From assembly GCA_025210295.1 (NCBI GenBank), contig JAOASC010000048.1, positions 286,977-350,976 on the forward strand: DNA of 64,000 bases, read 5' to 3'. Both the position numbers and the translations under genes were made by a program. A model generated the notes under the pieces. The model saw only the letters and a list, made by a program, of their open reading frames with translations. It was not told the DNA's origin and ran no database searches. Each line of letters starts with the position of its first letter. Position 1 is the stretch's first letter. Shown in pieces: positions 53,283 through 62,801 of the stretch. The DNA comes from Flavobacteriales bacterium (GTDB taxonomy: Bacteria; Bacteroidota; Bacteroidia; Flavobacteriales_D; Parvicellaceae).

Positions 53283-53792
53283 ATGACATTAGAAAGGAAA
53301 GTTGCCAAAGTATTTAATTTGACTCATGAGAATTGGATGAAACACTCCAATCCATGGAGTGTATGGACTAGATATTCTGTTTTACCATTAATTGTTTTGG
53401 CTTTTTGGAGCCGATTGTGGATTGGCTGGTGGTGTTTAATTCCAGGAGGAATTTCATTGCTTTGGATGTTTTTTAATCCTGTATTTTTTAAACAACCAAA
53501 ATCTACCAAAAATTGGGCTTCAAAATCGGTTATGGGAGAACGCGTTTACCTCAACAGAGATCAAATTGCTATACCAGCTATTCATCAAAAGCCAATTTAT
53601 CAAATCTTAAATCTTATTTCATCGATAGGAATGGGGCTAGCAATATGGGCAATAGTTGTCTATTCTATTTGGGGAGCCGTTTTAGGTGTTGCATTGGCTT
53701 ACCTTGGTAAGAGTTGGTATTTGGATCGAATGGTCTGGCTCTATGAAGACATGAAAGAAACCAACGCCGAATATAAAAGTTGGGATTATTAA
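53283..53792 (+). CDS. DUF6653-like membrane protein
   Basis: 169 residues with four predicted membrane helices (e.g. YSVLPLIVLAFWSRLW, IWAIVVYSIWGAVLGVAL) and the conserved start HSNPWSVWTRY; ends in WLYEDMKETNAEYKSW. Function unknown. Cotranscribed with the regulator. Confidence 0.75.
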   Translation: MTLERKVAKVFNLTHENWMKHSNPWSVWTRYSVLPLIVLAFWSRLWIGWWCLIPGGISLLWMFFNPVFFKQPKSTKNWASKSVMGERVYLNRDQIAIPAIHQKPIYQILNLISSIGMGLAIWAIVVYSIWGAVLGVALAYLGKSWYLDRMVWLYEDMKETNAEYKSWDY

Positions 53793-53810
53793 ATCCTCTT
53801 AAAATCAAAA

Positions 53811-53841
53811 AAAGCAGACTTCCAATTGAAAGCTGCTTTTA
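53811..53841. terminator. Bidirectional terminator
   Basis: AAAGCAG-a-CTT pairs with AAG-CTGCTTT, A-run left and T-run right, between convergent genes. Confidence 0.8.
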
Positions 53842-53852
53842 TAATTTTACGT

Positions 53853-54833
53853 TTATAGCTTTTGATTAAACCAAGCCACTGCTTCTTTAATTGTTTCTTT
53901 TATTTCGGCTTCCTGATCATAGAAATTAAATTGATGATATGGCGATTCTAATTCCGTATCCATCCAATGTAATCGCTTATCTTCTGTACGAATTGCATTG
54001 AAAAACTTTTTCGTATAGTTAGGTAAAACGGCTCCATCTGAATGGATCATTAAAATAGGGCAATTAATCTTTTCTGCTGATGGCATTGGATTTGTTGTCA
54101 ACCAATCTTCCCAAGACATTACTGCAAATTGATCAGCACTCCATTCCTTTATTGCTCCTCTTTCTGGGTTTAAGTAATAATCATACGGCCCGTACATTGC
54201 AGCAGTTTCATCGGTTGTAGAAATTGTTGGAATATAAGCTACTGAACCGTCTTGTGCATACTTCTTTTTAGCGGCTTTTGCAGCATTTATTTTTTCATTT
54301 ACTCCTTCTTCGCCGCCATAAAATAACTTTACAGCCTCTTCATCATGCAGCCAAGATGCTGCGGTTACTACGGTATGAATTCGATCATCTTCGGCTGCGG
54401 CCATCAGGGTATACATTGCTCCAGCACATACTCCAAAAGCTCCTATTTTAGAAGTTTCAACTTCCTTTAGGCCAGACAAATAGGTTACCGCATTTTTAAT
54501 GTCTACTTTTTTTAGTTGTGGACTTTCATAAAAACGTGGTTCTCCCTCACTTTCTCCAAAGTTTCTAAAGTCAAACGCTAATGTGATAAAACCTTGCTCT
54601 GCAAAATGTTGGGCATATAGTCCCGCCATTTGCTCTTTTACTGTAGTCCAACTTCCTGAAACAATTATTGCTGGATAAGTTGTCCCTTCTTTATAATTTG
54701 TAGGATAATACAAGTTCCCTACTAACTTTGCTCCTTCGCTGTTAAAATTTACTTTTTTCATTTTTATTTGATTTTGAGTATAGGCATTTAGAGTAAACAT
54801 TCCCATTATTGCCATGATGATGATTGATTTCAT
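53853..54833 (-). CDS. Secreted alpha/beta hydrolase with cysteine nucleophile
   Basis: 326 residues; signal peptide (IIIMAIMGMFTLNAYTQ), then a YcjY/dienelactone-hydrolase-like fold. The nucleophile elbow is GVCAGAM near residue 138: Cys replaces the usual Ser. Late acid and His: MIHSDGAVLP and ESPYHQFNF. Substrate unknown. Last gene of a three-gene operon with two SnoaL-like proteins. Confidence 0.82.
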   Translation of the reverse strand: MKSIIIMAIMGMFTLNAYTQNQIKMKKVNFNSEGAKLVGNLYYPTNYKEGTTYPAIIVSGSWTTVKEQMAGLYAQHFAEQGFITLAFDFRNFGESEGEPRFYESPQLKKVDIKNAVTYLSGLKEVETSKIGAFGVCAGAMYTLMAAAEDDRIHTVVTAASWLHDEEAVKLFYGGEEGVNEKINAAKAAKKKYAQDGSVAYIPTISTTDETAAMYGPYDYYLNPERGAIKEWSADQFAVMSWEDWLTTNPMPSAEKINCPILMIHSDGAVLPNYTKKFFNAIRTEDKRLHWMDTELESPYHQFNFYDQEAEIKETIKEAVAWFNQKL

Positions 54834-54834
54834 T

Positions 54835-55362
54835 TTATTTCTTTTTTTGATTTTCTATTGCTATTCCTACTAATTCGGTATTTCCTGATTGATATTTAAA
54901 ATTGAATCGCATTGCCGTAATCACCCAATGTTGCTTTTCTTTTTTCAATTTAAAATTATACGAACCTACTACTGTCCAAACATTGCCGTTTTCATTGGGG
55001 AGGTAATGTGTTGCTGTCCCGTAACAAAAACAATTGGCTTCATTCCCTTCTATCTCAACTAAAAAATTACCAATTTGATGATGTGTATAATCAAACCCTG
55101 GAAGTACTCCGCTCCATTGGTTAATAATCTCTGAAGGTGTTTGTATGACTGGAGGTTGATTACTCATAGATGAATAATCAAGGTCTACTTGATCACTAAA
55201 AACTATTTTAAGCTCTTCCCAATTCTTTTGATCTGTAGCGACAAATAATTGCGTAACTCTTTCTTGAATTGTTATTTTATCTGCTGTCATCTTTTGATTT
55301 CTGTTTTGAGCATACCCTATTTCAATAAGGAGTATGGCGATTATAATTAAATATTGTTTCAT
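54835..55362 (-). CDS. Exported SnoaL/NTF2-like protein
   Basis: 175 residues, signal peptide (QYLIIIAILLIEIGYA), cone-shaped NTF2-like fold (QERVTQLFVATDQKNWEELK; WSGVLPGFDYTHHQIGNF). The fold binds small molecules or catalyses isomerisation; role unknown. 1 bp upstream of the hydrolase. Confidence 0.82.
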   Translation of the reverse strand: MKQYLIIIAILLIEIGYAQNRNQKMTADKITIQERVTQLFVATDQKNWEELKIVFSDQVDLDYSSMSNQPPVIQTPSEIINQWSGVLPGFDYTHHQIGNFLVEIEGNEANCFCYGTATHYLPNENGNVWTVVGSYNFKLKKEKQHWVITAMRFNFKYQSGNTELVGIAIENQKKK

Positions 55363-55366
55363 CTTT

Positions 55367-55888
55367 TTAGTTGATTGAATCGATTAATCCAAATGCTTTC
55401 GCTGCTACAATTGGGTTAAAAATTTCTACATACTCCGTGATCTTTCCATCATTGTTGAATCTAAAGGTTGAGTAATATTGATTTTCGTAAAAGCCTGCAT
55501 CGTTTTTGAGTTGAATCTTTCCACGATATTTTACATAGATCAGGTTAGGATTTTCTGTCTCTAACAGTTCTTCAATGGTAAATTCCATACCATCAAAATT
55601 TTGAGGAACTGGCTCCCAATAATTCATCAGGGCTTTTTTTCCTTTAGCTCCGTTTGGAAACAAACCTGATGCATAAGGATTAATTTGCTCACCATCATCA
55701 GAAAACAAATCAACCATTGCTGAAATATTTTCATGTTCTAGGTACTGAAAAAAAGCTTGGACTTGCGCTTTATTACTAGTTGTTTCTTGCATAAGTTTTT
55801 GATGTTGATGTTTTAACTTTTCTGTTTTAGGATTGGATTGACAAGCCATAAAAAAAATTAAAACTGGTATAAATAATAAATGTCTCAT
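55367..55888 (-). CDS. SnoaL/NTF2-like lipoprotein
   Basis: 173 residues with lipobox FFMAC and an NTF2-like fold (VQAFFQYLEHENISAMVDLF; GKITEYVEIFNPIVAAKAFG) of the ketosteroid-isomerase-like group. First gene of the operon; related in fold, not closely in sequence, to the next protein. Confidence 0.82.
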   Translation of the reverse strand: MRHLLFIPVLIFFMACQSNPKTEKLKHQHQKLMQETTSNKAQVQAFFQYLEHENISAMVDLFSDDGEQINPYASGLFPNGAKGKKALMNYWEPVPQNFDGMEFTIEELLETENPNLIYVKYRGKIQLKNDAGFYENQYYSTFRFNNDGKITEYVEIFNPIVAAKAFGLIDSIN

Positions 55889-55971
55889 TGTTGTATGTCT
55901 TTAATGACAATACAAATTTGAGCAAGAAACTTTTAAATGAATTTTCCAATTCAAATGAAGAAGTTTAAAAA

Positions 55972-56892
55972 TCAAAGAATCGTTGATTTTCTGTATGAAT
56001 TGGGAGTAAAAGTGGTATGTTTTTTAAAAAAAGTACTGAAGTTATTAGGCGACTCAAAATAGAGTTTATAGGCCACTTCTTTTATACTATCCTCGGTTTG
56101 CGTAAGCAATTCTTTGGCTCTTAATATAATATGACTATAAATAATTTGAGAAGCAGTTTGTCCAGTTAATTCCTTTACAATTGCATTTAAATGATTGGGA
56201 TGGACATTCAGTTTATCTGCATAATAACTTGTTGAATGCAAGTTGGCGAAAGTATCTACAACAGTATCACCACGAAAACTAGCTACCACTAAAGCTTGAT
56301 AGCGCGCCATCAATTTTAAGTTTGCTTTTTTGATGATTTTATCGCTTTCATCCAATGCGATTTGTTTTGAATAGCTTCTTTTTACAAAATTGAGCAATAG
56401 AATTAACCATGCTTCTATCAATTCAAACTTATCGCTGTTTGCTCCATAATACTCCTGCCAAACGTTTTCAAAGATTAGAAGTAACTGTTCAACCTCATCC
56501 TTACTTACCTCAAAAGGAATGGCTTCCTCTATTTTTAGAAATGGAAAATGACTCAGTAAATCATTAAAATGATGCGACTGCGCAATAAACTCTTTGGTAA
56601 ACATCAAATAATACCCTGACCAGTTGGGTGCAATATCCCACGACAAGATTTGAAAAGGTGAGTTAAAAAAAACAGTTGCTCCCTGAGGAAACTGAGCATG
56701 ATGGCCTGAAACCACTACCCCATCTCCTTCTGCCTTTATTGCTATGGCATAAAATTCATGTCTAAACGGTTTCATTTCTCCAATAACAGTAGGCATATTA
56801 TCTTCAAACTTCCTTATATCAAAATGAGGGTGTTTTGGAGAAGATATATTTATTGCCTCACAATAATCAGCTATCCGTTTAAACAATTCCAT
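55972..56892 (-). CDS. AraC-family transcriptional regulator
   Basis: 306 residues. N-terminal cupin-like sensor and C-terminal AraC DNA-binding domain (YADKLNVHPNHLNAIVKEL; ESPNNFSTFFKKHTTFTPN). Located just upstream of, and in the same direction as, the SnoaL/hydrolase operon, which it may regulate. Confidence 0.9.
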   Translation of the reverse strand: MELFKRIADYCEAINISSPKHPHFDIRKFEDNMPTVIGEMKPFRHEFYAIAIKAEGDGVVVSGHHAQFPQGATVFFNSPFQILSWDIAPNWSGYYLMFTKEFIAQSHHFNDLLSHFPFLKIEEAIPFEVSKDEVEQLLLIFENVWQEYYGANSDKFELIEAWLILLLNFVKRSYSKQIALDESDKIIKKANLKLMARYQALVVASFRGDTVVDTFANLHSTSYYADKLNVHPNHLNAIVKELTGQTASQIIYSHIILRAKELLTQTEDSIKEVAYKLYFESPNNFSTFFKKHTTFTPNSYRKSTIL

Positions 56893-56904
56893 ATTACTAA
56901 AGTA

Positions 56905-56930
56905 TAAAAAAAGCAGGCAAAAGCCTGCTT
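56905..56930 (-). terminator. Terminator of the nitroreductase gene
   Basis: Perfect 8-bp stem AAGCAGGC/GCCTGCTT, 4-nt loop, followed on the minus strand by T6. Confidence 0.85.
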
Positions 56931-56956
56931 CTCAATTGGAATATGATTTAAATGAA

Positions 56957-57616
56957 TTAAACCATTGTAATAATTTCACTTTCTGGCAACCTCGATTTAG
57001 GTGTTTTGTTTGTTGCATTAAAATCATCTGCTGCTCTATAACCTATCGATACAGCAGTGACCACAGTAAACCCTTTTTCTCTTAAACCAAACTCTTCATC
57101 CAAAGCTTTCACATCTATTCCTTCCATAGGAGCTGCATCTATACCTAAAGCAGCAACTCCTAATAAAAAGTTTCCTATGTTAAGATAAACTTGTTTCTCC
57201 ATCCAGTGCGCTAAATCTTTTAAATCATATTTGTGAATATCTGCAAAGGTATTTCTTCCTCCATGCATCATTTGCTTTACCTCCTCATTAGGATATCTTC
57301 CATCTTGATCTTCTGTTGCTAATACATGCTTCATATATTCCTCATCTGCTGAAGTTCTTGAGCAGAATAGCACCACGTGCGAAGCATTTAAAACCTTTGC
57401 TTCGTTAAAAGCAAAAAAACCTTGAGTTCCTTTTGCTACTCTAGCTTTCCCTTCTTCTGTTCCTGCGATTACAAAATGCCATGGTTGTAAGTTAGTACTT
57501 GAGGGACTCATCCTCAATAAATTCTTAACCTGTGCTAAGTTTTCTTCCGATATTTTTTTACTTGGGTCAAAACTCTTAGTGGTATAACGCCAATTCATAA
57601 TTTCTTTTAAATCCAT
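56957..57616 (-). CDS. NAD(P)H-dependent nitroreductase (NfsB-like)
   Basis: 219 residues from ATG 57616; an upstream TTG in frame would sit inside the promoter. FMN-binding nitroreductase fold: WRYTTKSFDP, SPSSTNLQPWHFVI, and AALGIDAAPMEGID. Reduces nitroaromatics or quinones. Divergent from an HxlR regulator, a common pairing with redox-stress control. Confidence 0.92.
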   Translation of the reverse strand: MDLKEIMNWRYTTKSFDPSKKISEENLAQVKNLLRMSPSSTNLQPWHFVIAGTEEGKARVAKGTQGFFAFNEAKVLNASHVVLFCSRTSADEEYMKHVLATEDQDGRYPNEEVKQMMHGGRNTFADIHKYDLKDLAHWMEKQVYLNIGNFLLGVAALGIDAAPMEGIDVKALDEEFGLREKGFTVVTAVSIGYRAADDFNATNKTPKSRLPESEIITMV

Positions 57617-57619
57617 AAC

Positions 57620-57667
57620 TATACTTTTTATAGTTGCAAAACTAAGTATAGTATTGTAAGTTTGCAA
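57620..57667. promoter_or_regulatory. Symmetric overlapping divergent promoters of nitroreductase and HxlR gene
   Basis: Plus: TTG (57634-57636), 20 nt, TAAGTTTG (57657-57664). Minus: TTG (57667-57665), 20 nt, TAGTTTTG (57644-57637). The two fully overlap. ACTATACTT at the left edge is mirrored by AAGTATAGT within, a likely HxlR operator that would block both. Confidence 0.8.
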
Positions 57668-57694
57668 TAACGGTCAAAAAGGATAGTTTACAGT

Positions 57695-58033
57695 ATGTAC
57701 ACAATAAACAACAAGCAATACCCTTGCAGCACCAGTGTTACAATGGGTTTAATTGGAGGAAAATGGAAATCAGTAATTTTAATTTATTTAGTAGAAAAAC
57801 CGTTACGGTATAATGAAATTAGAAAAAAGATTCCTACAGTTACTGAACGAACACTTAGTCTACAATTAAAGGGCTTGGAAGAAGACGGCTTGGTAAAAAG
57901 GACGGTATACACCACAAAACCTCCTCTTAAAGTTGAATACGAACTAACTGAATTTGGAAAAACTTTAATTCCATTATTGCATTCCATTGCTGAATGGGGA
58001 ATTGTTGCAATAGCGCAACATCAAAAGACTTAA
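57695..58033 (+). CDS. HxlR-family transcriptional regulator
   Basis: 112 residues. Winged helix with CSTSVTMGLIGGKWKSVILI, RYNEIRKKIPTVTERTLSLQ and VEYELTEFGKTLIPLL; Cys near residue 10 is the conserved redox-sensing position of several HxlR/YodB proteins. Overlaps the convergent hydrolase by 4 bp. Confidence 0.92.
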   Translation: MYTINNKQYPCSTSVTMGLIGGKWKSVILIYLVEKPLRYNEIRKKIPTVTERTLSLQLKGLEEDGLVKRTVYTTKPPLKVEYELTEFGKTLIPLLHSIAEWGIVAIAQHQKT

Positions 58034-58884
58034 TGTTGTTCTAGCCAATCTAAAGCAATCTGCCATAACTGACTGTATTTGGAACTAAAGAACTTCATGT
58101 GTCCTATATCTTTGAACCCATTATCTGCTGGAATGAGCGTCTTAACTTCCACTTTTGAATTGGGATAAATACGTGTCATATCCTCAACATTTTTACTATT
58201 AGCAATACCATCATCTGTGGCATGTACCCACATAGAAGGAGCAGTGATAGCGTTGTATAAATGACTTTGAATATTTCGATTAAAATCGACGGCTACATAA
58301 CCTTTTCCATTACACCATTTACTCCATTCTTTAGCCACTTGTTTGGGTAATGGCTCTCCCATTCCCACCCATTGTGATTTAATATGCCCAAATAATAAGT
58401 TATTGATTGGTATAAACACATTGAGAAAGAAAGTCGCTTGAAATTTAAAAAAGCCACTCATATTGCTCAAACTTCCCGAAGATGAGGCAAAATTAAAGAG
58501 CGATTTTATTTGAGAAACGTCCTCCATTAGCCCTGTTAATTGCCCACCAGCACTATGCCCTACAATATGATATTCAGTATTGGGAAAGCTTATTTGTAAT
58601 TGGGAAAAAGCAGCTGTTAAATCCAATTTCCCCCAAGCAATTAATGATGGGTTACCACTATTAATTGACTTTCCTTGTTTGGATCCTCCAATTCCTCTGT
58701 TTTCAAAACAAATTACTCCATATCCATTTTCTGCTAAAAAGGTGGCAAACGCGTTATAAAAACGCTTCTTAATACCTGTAGCAGGCGCGATTAATACAGC
58801 TGCTTTGATGTTTTCTGGTTTATATAACATTGCTGACAACAAAAAATCATCAGTACATTTTATATTCATTTCTGTTTGCTCCAT
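58030..58884 (-). CDS. Alpha/beta hydrolase, serine-aminopeptidase-like
   Basis: 284 residues, no signal peptide. Nucleophile GHSAGG near residue 112, early strand VLIAPATGIKKRFYN, FENRGIGGS and late IGHMKFF supplying His. Substrate unknown. Confidence 0.85.
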   Translation of the reverse strand: MEQTEMNIKCTDDFLLSAMLYKPENIKAAVLIAPATGIKKRFYNAFATFLAENGYGVICFENRGIGGSKQGKSINSGNPSLIAWGKLDLTAAFSQLQISFPNTEYHIVGHSAGGQLTGLMEDVSQIKSLFNFASSSGSLSNMSGFFKFQATFFLNVFIPINNLLFGHIKSQWVGMGEPLPKQVAKEWSKWCNGKGYVAVDFNRNIQSHLYNAITAPSMWVHATDDGIANSKNVEDMTRIYPNSKVEVKTLIPADNGFKDIGHMKFFSSKYSQLWQIALDWLEQH

Positions 58885-58919
58885 CTCTGTATATTTTCCT
58901 ATAAAATAGTGTTATTCAA

Positions 58920-59690
58920 CTACTCCCAAAACGTTATAAAACATTTATAGACTTCCTCTGTGCTTTCTTTTTTAATTAAAACCAATGGACTTCTATTCAA
59001 TTCAATTACCTTTTTTATCGGTTCAATTTGGTTGTAAAAATCTAGTGTTTTACTGAGTACCTCCTCTTCAATAAACCAATCTTTTTTTTGTGGAAGGGCC
59101 CATACATAATTATTTTTTTTTAGCGTTTTTAAAAATGATTCATTAAAAGAAAAATAGCTATAGTTTGTGATTTTTTCATCTGTTATTCTATTCCATTGGT
59201 GACCTAAAATCAGGTTCACATGGGCTATCGGTCTTTGATATTTTTCTTCTAGACTATCCCATAATCCATGAAGTTGATTTAACTGATTGGTATACTTTTC
59301 TTTCTTTAATGCTAAACTATCTTTTAGATTTGGGCCCACCCAATTATTTTTCTTTTTTAAATAAACTTTTGTTGCTATTTCAAGGTGAACTAATCGTTGT
59401 GTTAACTTATCAAACAATAAAAAATCTATCTCCCCAATTGTTACTCCACGCGCTACAAATTGGAGGTTCTGTTCTTTTACTTCAAAGCGATTAGTAGCCC
59501 TTAATAGTTGGCCAAAAATATATTCATTAAGTTTCCCAAGAGGCAGGTTATAATTTGAATTGATGTCAAGAACTATATTCGAAAGCCCTACACTTTGTAT
59601 TTCGTTCCAGATATCGTTACCAATGGAATTTGACTCAATTAATCTAAGTCCCAAAACTGATTGAACGTAATCATCTTTAGAACAAATCAT
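58920..59690 (-). CDS. DUF1853 family protein
   Basis: 256 residues. Conserved core GEIDFLLFD and LVHLEIATKVYL resembles restriction-endonuclease-like folds (D...ExK pattern), as noted for DUF1853. Cellular role unknown. 22 bp after purE. Confidence 0.8.
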   Translation of the reverse strand: MICSKDDYVQSVLGLRLIESNSIGNDIWNEIQSVGLSNIVLDINSNYNLPLGKLNEYIFGQLLRATNRFEVKEQNLQFVARGVTIGEIDFLLFDKLTQRLVHLEIATKVYLKKKNNWVGPNLKDSLALKKEKYTNQLNQLHGLWDSLEEKYQRPIAHVNLILGHQWNRITDEKITNYSYFSFNESFLKTLKKNNYVWALPQKKDWFIEEEVLSKTLDFYNQIEPIKKVIELNRSPLVLIKKESTEEVYKCFITFWE

Positions 59691-59712
59691 TTATCAAAAT
59701 ATAAATTAAACC

Positions 59713-60213
59713 TTATTTAAAGCTTGATTCTACTTTCTCTACCTTTTGCATTACAGCTGCTTTCAACCCTTCCTTATAATCCAACATTTTTTGTTGAATC
59801 GCTTTGTCCCCTACGGATAGAATTTGCAATGCTAATAACCCTGCATTTTTAGCACCATCTAAAGCTACTGTAGCAACCGGAACACCTCCTGGCATTTGTA
59901 AAATAGACAATACAGAATCCCATCCATCAATAGAGTTTGATGATTTAACAGGCACTCCAATTACAGGTAATGGTGAGATTGCAGCGACCATACCAGGCAG
60001 ATGTGCCGCTCCTCCAGCTCCAGCGATTACCACCTCTATTCCTCTTTGATGTGCGTTTTGAGCAAAATCAAATAAGCGTTCTGGTGTTCTGTGCGCTGAA
60101 ACCACCGTTAATTCATAAGCAACTCCAAATTCTTCTATAATTTCTGCTGCTGCATTCATCACTCTTAAATCAGAGTCTGACCCCATGATTATACTAATTT
60201 TCGGTTGGCTCAT
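59713..60213 (-). CDS. purE: N5-carboxyaminoimidazole ribonucleotide mutase PurE
   Basis: 166 residues. Class I PurE: GSDSDLRVM at the phosphate site, SAHRTPERL with the catalytic His and AGAGGAAHLPGMVA. Converts N5-CAIR to CAIR in purine synthesis. Overlaps purK by 20 bp. Confidence 0.97.
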   Translation of the reverse strand: MSQPKISIIMGSDSDLRVMNAAAEIIEEFGVAYELTVVSAHRTPERLFDFAQNAHQRGIEVVIAGAGGAAHLPGMVAAISPLPVIGVPVKSSNSIDGWDSVLSILQMPGGVPVATVALDGAKNAGLLALQILSVGDKAIQQKMLDYKEGLKAAVMQKVEKVESSFK

Positions 60214-61366
60214 ATGCGATAACTTTTAATGTATTTTTTACAATTGCTGCTTTTTGTTTAGCTTCTTCTATTGTTGTTCCTAAAATAGTAACATGTCCCA
60301 TTTTTCGGAAAGGTTTGGTTATTCTCTTTCCATAGATGTGTGGCTTAACTCCCGGTATTTTTAGCACCTCTTCTAACCCCTCATATTTTACATTCCCTGT
60401 ATATTCTGGTTCTCCCAATACGTTCAACATCACCGATGGCGACAAAATTGATGTATCTCCTAAAGGCCAGTCAAAAATTGCTCGTAACTGCTGTTCATAT
60501 TGAGACGTAACATTAGCTTCAATAGTATGATGCCCACTATTGTGGGTTCTTGGGGCTGATTCATTAACTAAAATATTCCCTTTCTTATCTAAGAATAATT
60601 CTACCGCTAACAGCCCTACCAAATCGAATGATTTAGCGACTTCTTTTGCTATAGCTATTGACTTTTCTTCAACGGCATTAGAGACATTTGCAGGACAAAT
60701 CAACTGTTCTACCAAGTTCGCTTCGGCATTAAACTCCATTTCAACTAATGGAAAACATTCAACAGCCCCCGAAGGATTTTTGGCCACAATAACAGAAAGT
60801 TCTTTTGCTATATCAACAGCATCTTCTATAACACATGGTCCCTCCATTAAGCTGTTGAGCTTAGCAGGAGTTGTTATTACTGCTACTCCCTTACCATCAT
60901 AACCATCAGTTCGAGATTTTTGAACAAAGGGATAGCTTATTTCATTTTTATCCAAAGCAGCTAATACCTCAACTTTACTTGTATAAAGCTTAAATGGAGC
61001 TGTTGGGATATTATGCTTTTCGTAAAAAAGCTTCTGTAACCCTTTATCTTTAATGGTGTTCAATGTCTCAGGATCTGGGTATATCGTTACCCCTTCCTTT
61101 TTTAATTGTCTTAATGCTTCAATGTTGATGTGCTCAATCTCAAAGGTTAATAAATCAACTTGTTTACCAAACGCATATACATCTTCATATTTTGTTTGAT
61201 CCCCTTTAAAAAATTGATGACAAATTTGAGCCGCTGGGGCTTGTGGAGATTGATCCATTATAGACACTTGGATATCAAAAACACTTGCAACTTGTGTAAG
61301 CATTTTTCCTAGCTGACCTCCAGACATTATTCCCAGCTTAAAACTGGACGAACTTTTTTGAGACAT
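60194..61366 (-). CDS. purK: 5-(carboxyamino)imidazole ribonucleotide synthase PurK
   Basis: 390 residues, ATP-grasp. GIMSGGQLGKMLTQ at the N-terminus, FVQKSRTDGYDGKGVAV and NESAPRTHNSGHHTIEA. Makes N5-CAIR from AIR, bicarbonate and ATP. I start at ATG 61366, not the upstream TTG, which is in the leader behind a perfect -7 box. Confidence 0.96.
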   Translation of the reverse strand: MSQKSSSSFKLGIMSGGQLGKMLTQVASVFDIQVSIMDQSPQAPAAQICHQFFKGDQTKYEDVYAFGKQVDLLTFEIEHINIEALRQLKKEGVTIYPDPETLNTIKDKGLQKLFYEKHNIPTAPFKLYTSKVEVLAALDKNEISYPFVQKSRTDGYDGKGVAVITTPAKLNSLMEGPCVIEDAVDIAKELSVIVAKNPSGAVECFPLVEMEFNAEANLVEQLICPANVSNAVEEKSIAIAKEVAKSFDLVGLLAVELFLDKKGNILVNESAPRTHNSGHHTIEANVTSQYEQQLRAIFDWPLGDTSILSPSVMLNVLGEPEYTGNVKYEGLEEVLKIPGVKPHIYGKRITKPFRKMGHVTILGTTIEEAKQKAAIVKNTLKVIAYEPTEN

Positions 61367-61384
61367 CTTTTTACTGCTTTTTTG

Positions 61385-61392
61385 CAAATATA
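61385..61392 (-). promoter_or_regulatory. -7 element of purK-purE
   Basis: TATATTTG on the minus strand, about 18 nt before the ATG, giving a leader near 12 nt. Confidence 0.6.
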
Positions 61393-61438
61393 AGCACTTG
61401 ATTTTAAAGCAGCCTACTGAATAGGATTTAGTTATGCA

Positions 61439-62161
61439 TTAAAATCGAAAACTAGCATTAAGCTCACCATTTACATGAGGTGTTGTCGATTGATAATTTT
61501 GATAGATATTTCGTAAGCCAACCCCTACTTGTCCTGAAATACTAAAATGGTCATTAAAGTGCACCACCAACCCATTATTAACATAAGCTGAGATAAAATT
61601 GCTTTCAGCAGGATAATAATAAGAGCTATAATGAGGCTCATAATAATTATAATAATAATAGTTTTGATTAATCTTTCCTATACGAGTAGATAACCCTGTA
61701 TAAAACGAAACTGTTTTCTGACCTAATGGATAATAGTTAACATCTAATCCTGTCTGCATTTTTGCATTATTACTATAATAATTATTTACAAAAGCTGCAG
61801 ATATTGGAATTTTAATCCCCAACTTAGATTTAACAAATAAACGCTCATAAGAGATTCCAACTCTAGAAACGGTTAAATCTCCATAATTAAATGAGATTAC
61901 ATTTTTTGACTCATTATAATCCTGAGCAACTGTTTTAATTACTTCTTGCGAACCATTTTCATATAATATATTCGTGACTTCACGGTTTCTAACTTCATAA
62001 GATGGTCCTTCTAAGTTATCGTATTTTTTATAAGAAATTGTTTTTACACCAACATTTAAAACTTTTGCCTTTATACTGGTTTTATTTTTAAGGTTAATCA
62101 CGTCCTGACTCATTAACGTTCCACTTATTAAAGCTCCTGCAATAACGATATACAACTTCAT
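61439..62161 (-). CDS. Hypothetical outer-membrane protein (240 aa)
   Basis: Signal peptide (LYIVIAGALISGTLMSQ), a small domain with NKTSIKAKVLNVG ... REVTNILYENGSQ, and a C-terminal small barrel (alternating Tyr/Gly strands, last residue Phe). A Tyr/Asn-rich loop lies near residues 168-185. Family not recognised. Confidence 0.7.
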   Translation of the reverse strand: MKLYIVIAGALISGTLMSQDVINLKNKTSIKAKVLNVGVKTISYKKYDNLEGPSYEVRNREVTNILYENGSQEVIKTVAQDYNESKNVISFNYGDLTVSRVGISYERLFVKSKLGIKIPISAAFVNNYYSNNAKMQTGLDVNYYPLGQKTVSFYTGLSTRIGKINQNYYYYNYYEPHYSSYYYPAESNFISAYVNNGLVVHFNDHFSISGQVGVGLRNIYQNYQSTTPHVNGELNASFRF

Positions 62162-62331
62162 ATTTTTGTTTTTTACCCTTATTAACGAACTATCTTTTTA
62201 TTTATTGTCATCAACCAAACAAATACATTTATCTAAACATTAGTATTACTTATCAAATAAAAAGTATCATTTGTTTTGTTTTTTACTTTAATATGTTAAA
62301 TTCGATTCTTATTAACAATAAATTAACAATT

Positions 62332-62796
62332 ATGAAACAAATGATTATCCCATTGTGCCTATTTGGTAGTATTACCAGTTATGGCCAGGAGGTAATTGCA
62401 AGTGGAGGAACTTCATTTAGTAATTCAGATGGCTCCGTTGAATGGACCATTGGGGAACCCGTTATTGAAACCTTAGAAAGCAATTCTAATTTTGCTACTC
62501 AAGGATTTCACCAAACGCAATTGCAAGTCACAGCAATTGACGAAAGCAACACTTATTATGATGTTGCTGTTTTTCCTAACCCCACACAAGGTAACGTCGA
62601 AATTCAAATCAAAGACTTAACGGAAGACTTGAGCATCAAAATTTTTGATGTCGCTGGAAAATTGATTATGCAAAAGCCTTATCAAATGCACGACCAGACA
62701 CAAACCTTTGATTTGAGTAAAATTGAATCGGGAAGCTATTACTTACAATTAACAGGAAAAGAAAAAATAAAAACATTTACAATTATTAAACATTAA
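62332..62796 (+). CDS. T9SS type A sorting-domain protein
   Basis: 154 residues from ATG 62332. Signal peptide, a short mature part (FSNSDGSVEWTIGEPV) and a Por-secretion C-terminal domain (VFPNPTQGNVEIQI ... YYLQLTGKEKIKTFTIIK). Exported by type IX secretion to the cell surface. 5 bp before the repeat protein. Confidence 0.85.
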   Translation: MKQMIIPLCLFGSITSYGQEVIASGGTSFSNSDGSVEWTIGEPVIETLESNSNFATQGFHQTQLQVTAIDESNTYYDVAVFPNPTQGNVEIQIKDLTEDLSIKIFDVAGKLIMQKPYQMHDQTQTFDLSKIESGSYYLQLTGKEKIKTFTIIKH

Positions 62797-62801
62797 GCCC
62801 T

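Noticed and set aside
60540..60902. 120-codon ORF antisense to purK
   Set aside because: Shadow of a conserved gene.
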